Below, in pieces: positions 35,624 to 42,957 of a DNA stretch of 64,000 nt. Both the position numbers and the translations under genes were made by a program. Each line of letters starts with the position of its first letter. The stretch's first letter is position 1. The stretch comes from Planctomycetota bacterium (GTDB lineage: Bacteria > Planctomycetota > PUPC01 > JACPCR01). Where the stretch lies: assembly GCA_027625095.1 (NCBI GenBank), contig JAQBXN010000025.1:16015-80014 (forward strand), written 5' to 3'. Below the pieces are notes generated by a model. It was not told the origin of the DNA and searched no databases. It saw only the letters and a list, made by a program, of their open reading frames with translations.

Positions 35624-38034
35624 ACGATCTCGTACGACATCTTCTTTTCTGGCTGGCCGGCGATGAACGGCCCGGCGCCATCACTCGCATCAACGAGTGG
35701 CAATGGATTTCCCTCAGTCCAATGAGCCATGTTTTGCTCATTGGTGTAGGCATCCTTGCCATTGTTGCTGCTGGTCTGAACTTTCTACCCGGAGCCGGGA
35801 TGCCGTTAAGAATCCGTGTGCTCCTTTCTTCACTCCGACTGGTCGGCTTCGGACTTCTGGCTGTCATGCTGGCGCAAGTCGAACTCAAAACTCGAATCGA
35901 ACGAAGCTCCGCACCAAATATCGCCATCCTCAAGGACAATTCCGGAAGCATGTCGCTGAAAGATGCGGAAGGAAAGACGCGTCTCGAAAGTGCCAGCGAT
36001 TTCGCAGCGAAGCTGACCTTATCCATCGGGGAACGAGCGCATCTCGCGAACTACACCTTCGATTGGAAACTGAGGGCGGAATCGGAGGCTGCTTCGTCCG
36101 GCGGCATGACTCGAATTATGAATAGCCTGAAAGAACTTTCGGTCAGGGAAAGCAATCTCAGTGCAGCCATCCTTCTTACAGATGGGAACGACACGCTCGG
36201 CGACCAGGGTGCAGCCGTGACGCCCATCCTGGCGGCGAAGGGGCTACCGGTTTATGCCGTTGTTTTCGGTGAAAAAGACACGCGGAAGATGCCGAGAATA
36301 AGTGTGACCGGCGGAGCTGAATATGTTCGGCTGGGCGACGATCTCCACTTACGAGTTCGTCTGTCAGCAGAAGCGTTCAAGGGGCAGGTGGTCCGAGCGC
36401 AGCTCATGTTCGCCGGTGCAGAGAAGCCGCTCTTGCCGCCTCGGGAAGGAATCAGGCTTGGCGAGAAACCGATAGATTTAAGTTTTGTTGTCCGGCCCGA
36501 TAAACCTGGCCGTTACGTCTATCGGATTTTGGTCGATGGAATCAAGGGAGCGGCCACGGAAAAGCTGCTCGTCGCCGAACATACAGTCGACGTGATCGAC
36601 CAGCCGATTCGTGTGCTTCACATCGACATCCCCCGGCACGAAAACAAAGTCCTGGGTCACTGGTTGGCAAGAGATCCCGTCATGGATGTCGCCAGTCTTA
36701 CACTCCTGCCGCAGCAGGGCTGGTTTGCAAGGGGCAAGATGCGGCACAAAAACAAGGGCACTGGCCTGCCCGACCAGGAAGAGGACCTTCACCAATACGA
36801 TGTGATCATCCTTGGCGACATTCCGAGAACTTATTTTCGAGAAGGCGATCCAGGTGAAACCCGGATGTATTGGCTCACCGATTTCGTGAAGCGCCGTGGC
36901 GGCGGCCTGGCAACGCTCGGGGGTCGCAGTGTCTACGCTGCTGGAAATTATCAGGACTCCGCTCTGGCCGCGATTCTTCCTTTCCGTGTCGAGCGAACGC
37001 CTGAGTCCCAAATCGAAGCAAAGTTCAAGCCGCAGCCGACAGCCCTTGGATTCACGCATCCGCTGATGCAGCTCGAAGGCGACTTCGAGGGCAACCGCAC
37101 CGCATGGTTTGAGCTGCCGGAAATCAACGGCTGCAATCGAGTGGGCGATATCAAACCGGGCGCGACCTTACTCGCAGTGAAGCAGGACGAAGAAAAGCCG
37201 ATGCCCGTCATTGCCTGTCAAAACGTCGGCAAAGGACGTGTCCTCTCGCTGTCAGCCGATACCACCTGGCGCTGGGAGATGATGCGTCCCGCGGGTTCAG
37301 AAGAGGATGGCGTCCCCGAGGGTAAAGATTATTTCCGGATCTTCTGGGGCAACGCGATTCGATACCTGGCTCCTGATCCCCGACTCGAACCCGGACGCCC
37401 CCAGGTGGCCCGGCAGCAGGGACGTGCAGAAGTTGGCCAGACCCTGATGCTCTCCACCCGGTTGGTTGACCGCGTTTACAATCCTTTGCGTAAAGCGGAT
37501 CTGACGGTTCGGGTGTCCACACCTTCGGGTAAGGCGTATCGCATTTTTCCGAAAGACAGCCGTAGCAAGCCCGGGGTGTACGAATATCCGGTCACTGTCG
37601 ATGAGGCCGGCGAATGGAAAGTCTCCGCGGTCAACGATGAGGCCGAGGTGCTTGCCGAAATAGAAAAAGCCAAGTCAGCCTTGAAGAAAGTGGAATCGTC
37701 GAAGGACAAATTTGCTGTGGAAGAAGCCAAGGCTCGCTTGACCCTCGCTCAATCGAAGATAGCGGCAGAGAACTTCAAAGTAGGCGAGAGCCTCAGCGAG
37801 CTGGAAGAGCCCCGCGCAAAACCAGAGGCCATGTCGGCCTTCACCGAACTTACCGGTGGTGCTTCCTGTTCACCTGCGCAGATTCAGAATCTTATCGAAG
37901 CATTGAAGTTGGACGTTCACACCCAGACTGAAGAATTGACCATCTCTGTCTGGAATCTTCCGGCAGTGTTGACGTTGTTTATAGTTCTGTTCGTCCTGGA
38001 TTGCCTGATTAGAAAGAGGAGGGGATTGGTGTGA
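35620..38034 (+). CDS. Second VWA membrane protein with coiled coil
   Basis: 804 residues from a TTG start overlapping the previous stop. Membrane helices are near residues 36-56 and 70-87. The VWA fold has a MIDAS motif DNSGSM at residue 106, and an amidotransferase-like region follows with FVKRRGGGLATLGGRSVYAA. A beta-sandwich (VRVSTPSGKAYRIFP) and a Lys/Glu/Ala coiled coil around 680-730 come next. The last 25 residues are a membrane helix with a basic cytoplasmic end. It is the expected partner of the BatA-like protein in the MoxR complex. Confidence 0.88.
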   Translation: MNDLVRHLLFWLAGDERPGAITRINEWQWISLSPMSHVLLIGVGILAIVAAGLNFLPGAGMPLRIRVLLSSLRLVGFGLLAVMLAQVELKTRIERSSAPNIAILKDNSGSMSLKDAEGKTRLESASDFAAKLTLSIGERAHLANYTFDWKLRAESEAASSGGMTRIMNSLKELSVRESNLSAAILLTDGNDTLGDQGAAVTPILAAKGLPVYAVVFGEKDTRKMPRISVTGGAEYVRLGDDLHLRVRLSAEAFKGQVVRAQLMFAGAEKPLLPPREGIRLGEKPIDLSFVVRPDKPGRYVYRILVDGIKGAATEKLLVAEHTVDVIDQPIRVLHIDIPRHENKVLGHWLARDPVMDVASLTLLPQQGWFARGKMRHKNKGTGLPDQEEDLHQYDVIILGDIPRTYFREGDPGETRMYWLTDFVKRRGGGLATLGGRSVYAAGNYQDSALAAILPFRVERTPESQIEAKFKPQPTALGFTHPLMQLEGDFEGNRTAWFELPEINGCNRVGDIKPGATLLAVKQDEEKPMPVIACQNVGKGRVLSLSADTTWRWEMMRPAGSEEDGVPEGKDYFRIFWGNAIRYLAPDPRLEPGRPQVARQQGRAEVGQTLMLSTRLVDRVYNPLRKADLTVRVSTPSGKAYRIFPKDSRSKPGVYEYPVTVDEAGEWKVSAVNDEAEVLAEIEKAKSALKKVESSKDKFAVEEAKARLTLAQSKIAAENFKVGESLSELEEPRAKPEAMSAFTELTGGASCSPAQIQNLIEALKLDVHTQTEELTISVWNLPAVLTLFIVLFVLDCLIRKRRGLV

Positions 38035-38039
38035 TTGGG

Positions 38040-38152
38040 ATTCCCAGGCGCCACTACTTGCCCAGTGGAGCTTCACGTTTTTCTCTCGCGCAAGATGCGC
38101 TTGATTCCCAGATGCCACTGGCTTGCCCAGTGGAGCTTCACGTTTTTCTCTA
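38040..38152. repeat. Two REP palindromes upstream of the transposase gene
   Basis: Two direct copies, 64 bp apart, of a unit with the palindrome CCACTGG-CTTGC-CCAGTGG (first copy slightly diverged) followed by AGCTTCACGTTTTTCTCT. The second copy carries GATG directly before the stem, comparable to the conserved tetranucleotide of RAYT-mobilised REPs. The same unit recurs four more times after the gene. Confidence 0.92.
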
Positions 38153-38164
38153 AGCTCAGCACAG

Positions 38165-39025
38165 ATGTTAAGACCGTACAAAATCGACGATCTGAATTTC
38201 GGTTGGGTTTACCACGTGTATCTCCGCTGGAAGACTCATCGACGCCAAACTCTGCCTGCAATGAATTCCATTCCTCTTTCAACTGTTCAAGAAATAGGAG
38301 GCATGTTCGACATTGCAATTCTTGGCGCCGACAGCAACGAAACAGATGTCCTTCTGACCGGAAGACTAAATCCAAGAGAATCCGATTCAGCTTTTGCGAG
38401 TAAGTTCAAGGGCAAGATCAGCAAGTATATCCGTGAAGAAATGGACTCAGGCGCACCGGAGAAATTGTTGAGCCGGGGATACTTCGCCTGCAGCGTAGGC
38501 AAAAACACTCGGAGGGACATCGAACAATACCTGACAACACAGGCGGAACACCATGGGATCGAAATCTCACCTGATGCACCATCGAGCATCCGAGAACAAG
38601 ACGCAGATGAAGAGACGCTTAGAGATCGTTTACAGCCGAAACACGCGATGGCTGTGGTTCAGTTTCACATTGTTCTTTCCGCCCGGAAACGGACAAACGT
38701 TTTTGATAAGACCGTGGCTGAAGCTTTGGTGGATTTCTGGTTCAAATCCAGCGCCGAAGAGAACTGGTTCTTGAGGAAGGTTTCGGTATTGCCGGAGCAC
38801 GTCCACTTGGCAGTACGAGCGCATCCATCAGTGAGTCCTGCCGAAATAGTCGTGCGACTCAAGAATTCTTCGCAGGAAATGTTATTCCGAGATTTCCGCG
38901 ATGAAGTGGTCGCCAGGAAGTTGAGTCAGATCTGGAATCCCGGTGCTTATATCGGCTCCTATGGAGACATTACATCACAAAGCGTGCTCAAGTACATTCA
39001 AGATTGGGAGTCGGGCGATGAGTAA
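38165..39025 (+). CDS. REP-associated tyrosine transposase-like protein with two Y1 domains
   Basis: 286 residues from ATG 38165; the longer frame starting at 38123 would translate the REP element and is rejected. Two IS200/RAYT-type (Y1) domains are fused. Domain 2 (about 160-286) has FHIVLSARKR, an HUH motif PEHVHLAV (His212, His214) and a candidate nucleophile Tyr277 in VLKYIQDW. Domain 1 (about 10-130) has YHVYLRWKTHRR and a YxxQ-type tyrosine (Tyr122, Gln126), but its HUH histidines are lost (SNETDVLLTG). RAYTs nick REP hairpins to copy or move them; six cognate-looking palindromes flank this gene. It sits inside the VWA gene cluster. Confidence 0.85.
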   Translation: MLRPYKIDDLNFGWVYHVYLRWKTHRRQTLPAMNSIPLSTVQEIGGMFDIAILGADSNETDVLLTGRLNPRESDSAFASKFKGKISKYIREEMDSGAPEKLLSRGYFACSVGKNTRRDIEQYLTTQAEHHGIEISPDAPSSIREQDADEETLRDRLQPKHAMAVVQFHIVLSARKRTNVFDKTVAEALVDFWFKSSAEENWFLRKVSVLPEHVHLAVRAHPSVSPAEIVVRLKNSSQEMLFRDFRDEVVARKLSQIWNPGAYIGSYGDITSQSVLKYIQDWESGDE

Positions 39026-39046
39026 TCTGAATTATTGCTATCTTCA

Positions 39047-39371
39047 GATGCCACTGGCTTGCCCAGTGGAGAAATCACGTTCTTTTCTCGCGTTGGATCG
39101 GAAGAAACATGAGATGCCACTGGCTTGCCCAGTGGAGTTTCACGCCTTGTTTGCTGAGGGACTCAGACAGCTCCCAAATACGAACATCTGTAGAGCAGGC
39201 AGAAGTCATGCTCTATCTGGCCTGCCGACTCAGGAACGGAACGTGAGCCCCCCGCGAGAAAAGATCGTGAGACTCCACCGGGCAAGCCGGTGGCATCTTG
39301 GGTCGCGTCCCAATCGATCGCGAGAGAAAAGCGTGAATCTCCACTGGGCGAGCCAGTGGCATCCTGGAAGA
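39047..39371. repeat. Four REP palindromes downstream of the transposase gene
   Basis: Two copies in the same orientation as the upstream pair (stems near 39051 and 39117) and two inverted copies (stems near 39274-39292 and 39340-39360). The inverted stems show compensating changes (CCACCGG with CCGGTGG, CCACTGG with CCAGTGG), which argues that the hairpin itself is selected. The mixed orientation is that of a BIME-like cluster. No gene lies in this 400 bp spacer. Confidence 0.92.
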
Positions 39372-39425
39372 CGCTTAACGGCGCACATCTCGATCCACCA
39401 GAATCTAATATCCAGCATCTAGCAC

Positions 39426-41267
39426 ATGTCCGATCTCAAAACCAACCTCAATCAAATCGAAAACCGAATCCTCGGATTCGGCCGCTTTCGTCGGAGTTGG
39501 AAGATCCTGGACGGACTTGGTCGATTTGTGGTTTACGCGCCTGGGGCCTTTCTGCTGTGGGCTGTGCTTGACGGCCTTCTGAAACTCCCAGCGTGGCCGC
39601 TGGTCATTCTCTTTCTTGCCGTCTGTTGCTGGACGCTGGTCGCTGCAGTTCGATGGATTGTATTTCCTCAACTCGCAGGGGTGGACACTCGAAACGAAGC
39701 TCTCGTCGTCGAGCAACTTCATGGCAGCCTGGACAACCAGGTCATTGGATCGCTTCAGCTTGGTCAAGAAGTTTTGGACGCGGAAGATGCAGAAGGCAAA
39801 GGGCTCGGTTACTCATCAAATCTCGTCAATGCGCTGGTGCAGAGATCGGTCAATCGGCTCAAGGAATTCGATCTTCACAGTCTTCTAGATCTGAGTGAGG
39901 CCAAAAAGATTCTGGGATGGGCATGCGCGGTGGTTCTTGTTTTCGCTCTGCTTTTCGCCGGAGCGCAGGATTTCTTGCGAGAACGGCACGCACGGCTCCT
40001 GGATGCCTACGCTACGGTCATGGATGCGCTCTTCCCGGTGACCATGGTCGTATCGCCTGGCGATAAACCGGTCGTGCGCGGGACATCCCTTAAGCTGGCT
40101 GTAGAGGTGATTGGGGCCCGGCGGAATGAAGTCCTGCTCCATCGGCAGGAGCAGGTAACTGGCGAAACTTCGACCACGCCGCTCAATATCGATCACGAGC
40201 ATGCCGAGTTCGAGATCGCTGAAACTCTGAGTGATTTCACTTACTTCTTTGAATACGGAGGCCGGAACTCCAGCACCCACGAAATCCGCGTGGACGACCT
40301 GCCTCAGATAAAAGCAATCAATTATGAGATCACTCCGCCGTCCTACACCGGGCAGCCTATGCGATTGATGACCGGCCGCGTTTCGAAGTTACAGGGCCTG
40401 TCCGGCACATCAGTCTTCGTGAGCTTTGCGGCTAACACCCGTCTTCATCCGGAGCTCTGCTATGTCGAGTGGCTCAACGGCGACAAGCAGGGAATCGATA
40501 TCAGCGGCAGATTCGGTAGCTTCGCGTTCAACATTCTTAAGAAGGAAAGGCTGAGCATTCACCTGACCGGACACTTCGGTGGCGGGTTCGAGATGACGCA
40601 GCCTCTGAGCATTGAGATCAACATGCTGCGGGACGCGCCACCGAGCATTCAGATGCTTGTAAAGAGGTCGTCAGAAGAAGTTGTGATGAGCGCGGGGGCC
40701 GTGGCCGCCCTTCGGTTGCCGTGGCTGGCCCAAGATGATTTCGGAGTGAAGGAAGTCTCGGTTCAGTATGAAGTCGAAGCTATCAATGAATTGCTCGGCC
40801 GGGGCAAACGAATCGGTTCATCAAGTATGGTCGTCGACCCGCCCCGGGAGCGAGCTAAAGGAATGTTTCAGGATATTTTCAGGGGCATCACCCCTGCGTT
40901 GGCTCCTGGCGACCGCGTAAAGCTCATCCTTTCCGCCAGGGACAACAATACCGAGACTGGCCCCGGCCTGGGCAAATCCGAGCCCCTGCAGATCCTGCTG
41001 GTGGGTACGGATTTCGGAATGTTTGTGGAGAATGAATTCGACCTCAGAAACCGCCGCGAGTCTGCCCTGCTCCTGAAAGCCGTGGGGCAGGTCAAGAGAG
41101 CCACCGACCTCTTGAAAGCCCCGATAAGAACCGTGCGAACCGAGTCACCCCAGGATTTCAAGAAACACATCGTCGATGCCCGCCCGGGCCAGAAAAGCAT
41201 GCTGGGTGAATCCGAAGATGATGTTGGAAGATATTTCGACCTGTTGTCAGGAGGAGGCACAAGATGA
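39426..41267 (+). CDS. Large membrane protein of the MoxR/VWA cluster (DUF4175-like)
   Basis: 613 residues. Three membrane helices are likely: two adjacent ones near residues 35-75 (GAFLLWAVLDGLLKLPAW, LVILFLAVCCWTLVAAV) and one near 160-180. They are followed by a large extracytoplasmic beta-rich region (DKPVVRGTSLKLAVEVIGAR, LPQIKAINYEITPPSYTGQP). This layout is typical of DUF4175-type proteins encoded beside VWA and DUF4159 genes. The 3' end overlaps the next gene by 4 nt. Its biochemical role is unknown. Confidence 0.8.
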   Translation: MSDLKTNLNQIENRILGFGRFRRSWKILDGLGRFVVYAPGAFLLWAVLDGLLKLPAWPLVILFLAVCCWTLVAAVRWIVFPQLAGVDTRNEALVVEQLHGSLDNQVIGSLQLGQEVLDAEDAEGKGLGYSSNLVNALVQRSVNRLKEFDLHSLLDLSEAKKILGWACAVVLVFALLFAGAQDFLRERHARLLDAYATVMDALFPVTMVVSPGDKPVVRGTSLKLAVEVIGARRNEVLLHRQEQVTGETSTTPLNIDHEHAEFEIAETLSDFTYFFEYGGRNSSTHEIRVDDLPQIKAINYEITPPSYTGQPMRLMTGRVSKLQGLSGTSVFVSFAANTRLHPELCYVEWLNGDKQGIDISGRFGSFAFNILKKERLSIHLTGHFGGGFEMTQPLSIEINMLRDAPPSIQMLVKRSSEEVVMSAGAVAALRLPWLAQDDFGVKEVSVQYEVEAINELLGRGKRIGSSSMVVDPPRERAKGMFQDIFRGITPALAPGDRVKLILSARDNNTETGPGLGKSEPLQILLVGTDFGMFVENEFDLRNRRESALLLKAVGQVKRATDLLKAPIRTVRTESPQDFKKHIVDARPGQKSMLGESEDDVGRYFDLLSGGGTR

Positions 41268-42256
41268 GACTGAAAGAATGGAGTATTGGAGTATTGGAGT
41301 ATTGGAGTTTTGCAAAGCAGATTTGCCGCGATGGCTTTAATTGGGGGACAGTCGTTTCGCCTAAAGTGCCAAAGGCGTTCGCAACTCGACTCCCCGAGTC
41401 CAGAATTCTTGGCACGGAGAGCTCAGCTACGACGCGACACCCCACCCCTCCACCCCTCCACCCCTCCACCCTCCTCCTCCTTCTTATCCTCTTCGCCCTC
41501 CCCTCCATCTCCGCCGAATCCTGGCTCGAACGCGGCAAGCGGCTCAACAGCCGAGAACTCACTCGTGAAGAAGCCAAAGACCTTGACAAAAAAGACGAAC
41601 GCGATACCCGCAACAAACTTCACATCCGGCGCATCAAACCTGCGGACAAAGGGGTCGACTGGAGCACTGACCCTACAGCGATCCCCGCACTGCTTTATCA
41701 GATCAACAAGCGAACCGGCCTGCCGGTCCATGTAGACAACGAGGGACTGGACGTTTCCACGGACGACATCTTCGAGCACCTTGTCATCTATCTCACCGCG
41801 CATCACGCGTGGTCTTTCAACGAAAAGGAAACCGAGAACATTTCCAAGTGGCTCAAGCGGGGTGGCACTCTCTTACTGGACGATTGCTACAACAAGGGCA
41901 GCCCATTCGCTGACAGTGTCGGCCCGGAAGTCGGCAAGATGATTCCAAATTCATCGCCCATCATGTTGTTGAAGACGGACAACCGGGTGAAGGACTGCTT
42001 CAAGATGATCTATCCGGACATCTTCTGGCCGGGCGAAAATCTGGAAGCCGGCCGTTCGTGGCAGTATTTCGTCATGGACGGTCGCCCGGCCGTATTCTTT
42101 TCGCCAAACGATGAAGGTTGCGGATGGGAAATCTCAACGCCGCCCACGGCATCCAATCCCATCGGAGAAGGCATCGGCCACGGCGGGGATAACCGGCAAA
42201 GAGAATTGTTCTACCAGTGGCTCGCCAACTGGATGATGTTTGTGCATACGCACTGA
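41264..42256 (+). CDS. DUF4159 exported protein with repeat-encoded N-terminus
   Basis: 330 residues. The conserved part, from about residue 85 onward (HLVIYLTAHHAWSFNEKE, WLKRGGTLLLDDC, ELFYQWLANWMMFVHTH), is DUF4159, an amidotransferase-like fold common in MoxR clusters. The ATG overlaps the previous stop by 4 nt. Between this start and the signal-peptide core (LLLLLILFALPSISA, residues about 70-84) lie 65 odd residues. They are translated partly from two octamer arrays (41279-41308 and 41443-41474). No other start codon gives a conventional signal peptide. Insertion or loss of one octamer would shift the frame. Confidence 0.85.
   Translation: MRLKEWSIGVLEYWSFAKQICRDGFNWGTVVSPKVPKAFATRLPESRILGTESSATTRHPTPPPLHPSTLLLLLILFALPSISAESWLERGKRLNSRELTREEAKDLDKKDERDTRNKLHIRRIKPADKGVDWSTDPTAIPALLYQINKRTGLPVHVDNEGLDVSTDDIFEHLVIYLTAHHAWSFNEKETENISKWLKRGGTLLLDDCYNKGSPFADSVGPEVGKMIPNSSPIMLLKTDNRVKDCFKMIYPDIFWPGENLEAGRSWQYFVMDGRPAVFFSPNDEGCGWEISTPPTASNPIGEGIGHGGDNRQRELFYQWLANWMMFVHTH
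41279..41308. repeat. Octamer array AGTATTGG inside the DUF4159 coding start
   Basis: Three perfect AGTATTGG units (41282-41305) plus partial flanking units. They encode part of residues 6-15 of the DUF4159 protein. The complement (CCAATACT) is related to the TCCATCAC octamer at the other loci. The 8 bp unit is not divisible by three. Confidence 0.92.
41443..41474. repeat. Octamer array CACCCCTC before the signal-peptide core
   Basis: Three perfect CACCCCTC units (41443-41466) and a fourth diverged unit, encoding Pro/His-rich residues immediately before the hydrophobic core of the DUF4159 signal peptide. The downstream CTCCTCCTCC codes for leucines of the core itself. Confidence 0.92.
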
Positions 42257-42266
42257 GGAATGTGAC

Positions 42267-42752
42267 ATGGATCTTTATGAGGAACTCATGGCCGTGGTTG
42301 AAGCTCTTGCAGAGCGGGGGGCCGACTACGCGCTGTGTGGCGGGCTGGCTGTTGGGCTTCACGGCTATCTTCGGTTTACGCGGGACATCGACCTGCTCAT
42401 CAGAAAGGAAGACCTCGACACAGCAGTTGAAGCAGCAAAAACTTTAGGGTTTGAATTCGAGGCCGGGATTATCCCATTTGGAGTGGGGACACCGGAGCGA
42501 AGAGAAGTGTTCCGCATCTCCAAGATTCAAGACAACCTGATTCTTACGCTGGATTTGATGATTGTTAACGCATCACTTGAGAGCGTCTGGGAGGAACGGG
42601 GAGTCATTGAGTGGCAGGGCAGACAAGTGCAAGTGGTGTCTCTCGAAGGCCTGAAAGAAATGAAGCTGATGGCGGGAAGAGATCAGGACATTCTCGATCT
42701 CAAGAAACTCGGTTTAATCGAAGATGATTCCAATGAAAAAAAGACCACTTAG
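42267..42752 (+). CDS. Minimal nucleotidyltransferase-fold protein (AbiEii/MNT-like)
   Basis: 161 residues from ATG 42267, preferred because GAGGA lies 7 nt upstream. The motif CGGLAVGLHGYLRFTRDIDL (about residues 24-43) is the GG...RxTxDxD signature of small nucleotidyltransferases such as those in abortive-infection and toxin-antitoxin pairs. It is followed by LDLMIVN and a C-terminal LEGLKEMKLMAGRDQDILDL. No membrane segment is present. It overlaps the following small gene by 20 nt, and both are embedded without gaps between the DUF4159 and giant-protein genes. A TA-like or modification role is possible but unproven. Confidence 0.82.
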   Translation: MDLYEELMAVVEALAERGADYALCGGLAVGLHGYLRFTRDIDLLIRKEDLDTAVEAAKTLGFEFEAGIIPFGVGTPERREVFRISKIQDNLILTLDLMIVNASLESVWEERGVIEWQGRQVQVVSLEGLKEMKLMAGRDQDILDLKKLGLIEDDSNEKKTT

Positions 42753-42957
42753 AAGTTTGAACATTCCACCGGAGACAGTGGACCTCCGGCTTCGAGAGAT
42801 GTCCGCGCTCCACAAACTTGGCATGTCCATGAAAGGAGCGAAGTGGATCGGGAAGGTCCGCGAGATCGAAAAGGCTAAGGAAAGGTCAGAAGAGAGCCAC
42901 GAAGTCATCGAAAACGAGCTTGCTGGCAATCAACACGAAACGGAAGAAGAACGATGA
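42733..42957 (+). CDS. Small charged protein paired with the nucleotidyltransferase
   Basis: 74 residues from ATG 42733 (an in-frame ATG at 42724 would add three residues). It is basic at the N-terminus (MKKRPLRSLNIPPETVDLRL), has a central HKLGMSMKGAKWIGKVREI, and ends in an acidic helix. It overlaps the gene before by 20 nt and the gene after by 4 nt, so it is surely translated with them if expressed. No family was recognised. The size and pairing would fit an antitoxin or regulatory partner of the nucleotidyltransferase, but this is inference from position. Confidence 0.65.
   Translation: MKKRPLRSLNIPPETVDLRLREMSALHKLGMSMKGAKWIGKVREIEKAKERSEESHEVIENELAGNQHETEEER

Noticed and set aside
38123..38164. 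Earlier start for the RAYT-like gene
   Set aside because: The extra codons translate the REP element and its tail; homology to the Y1 domain begins right after ATG 38165.
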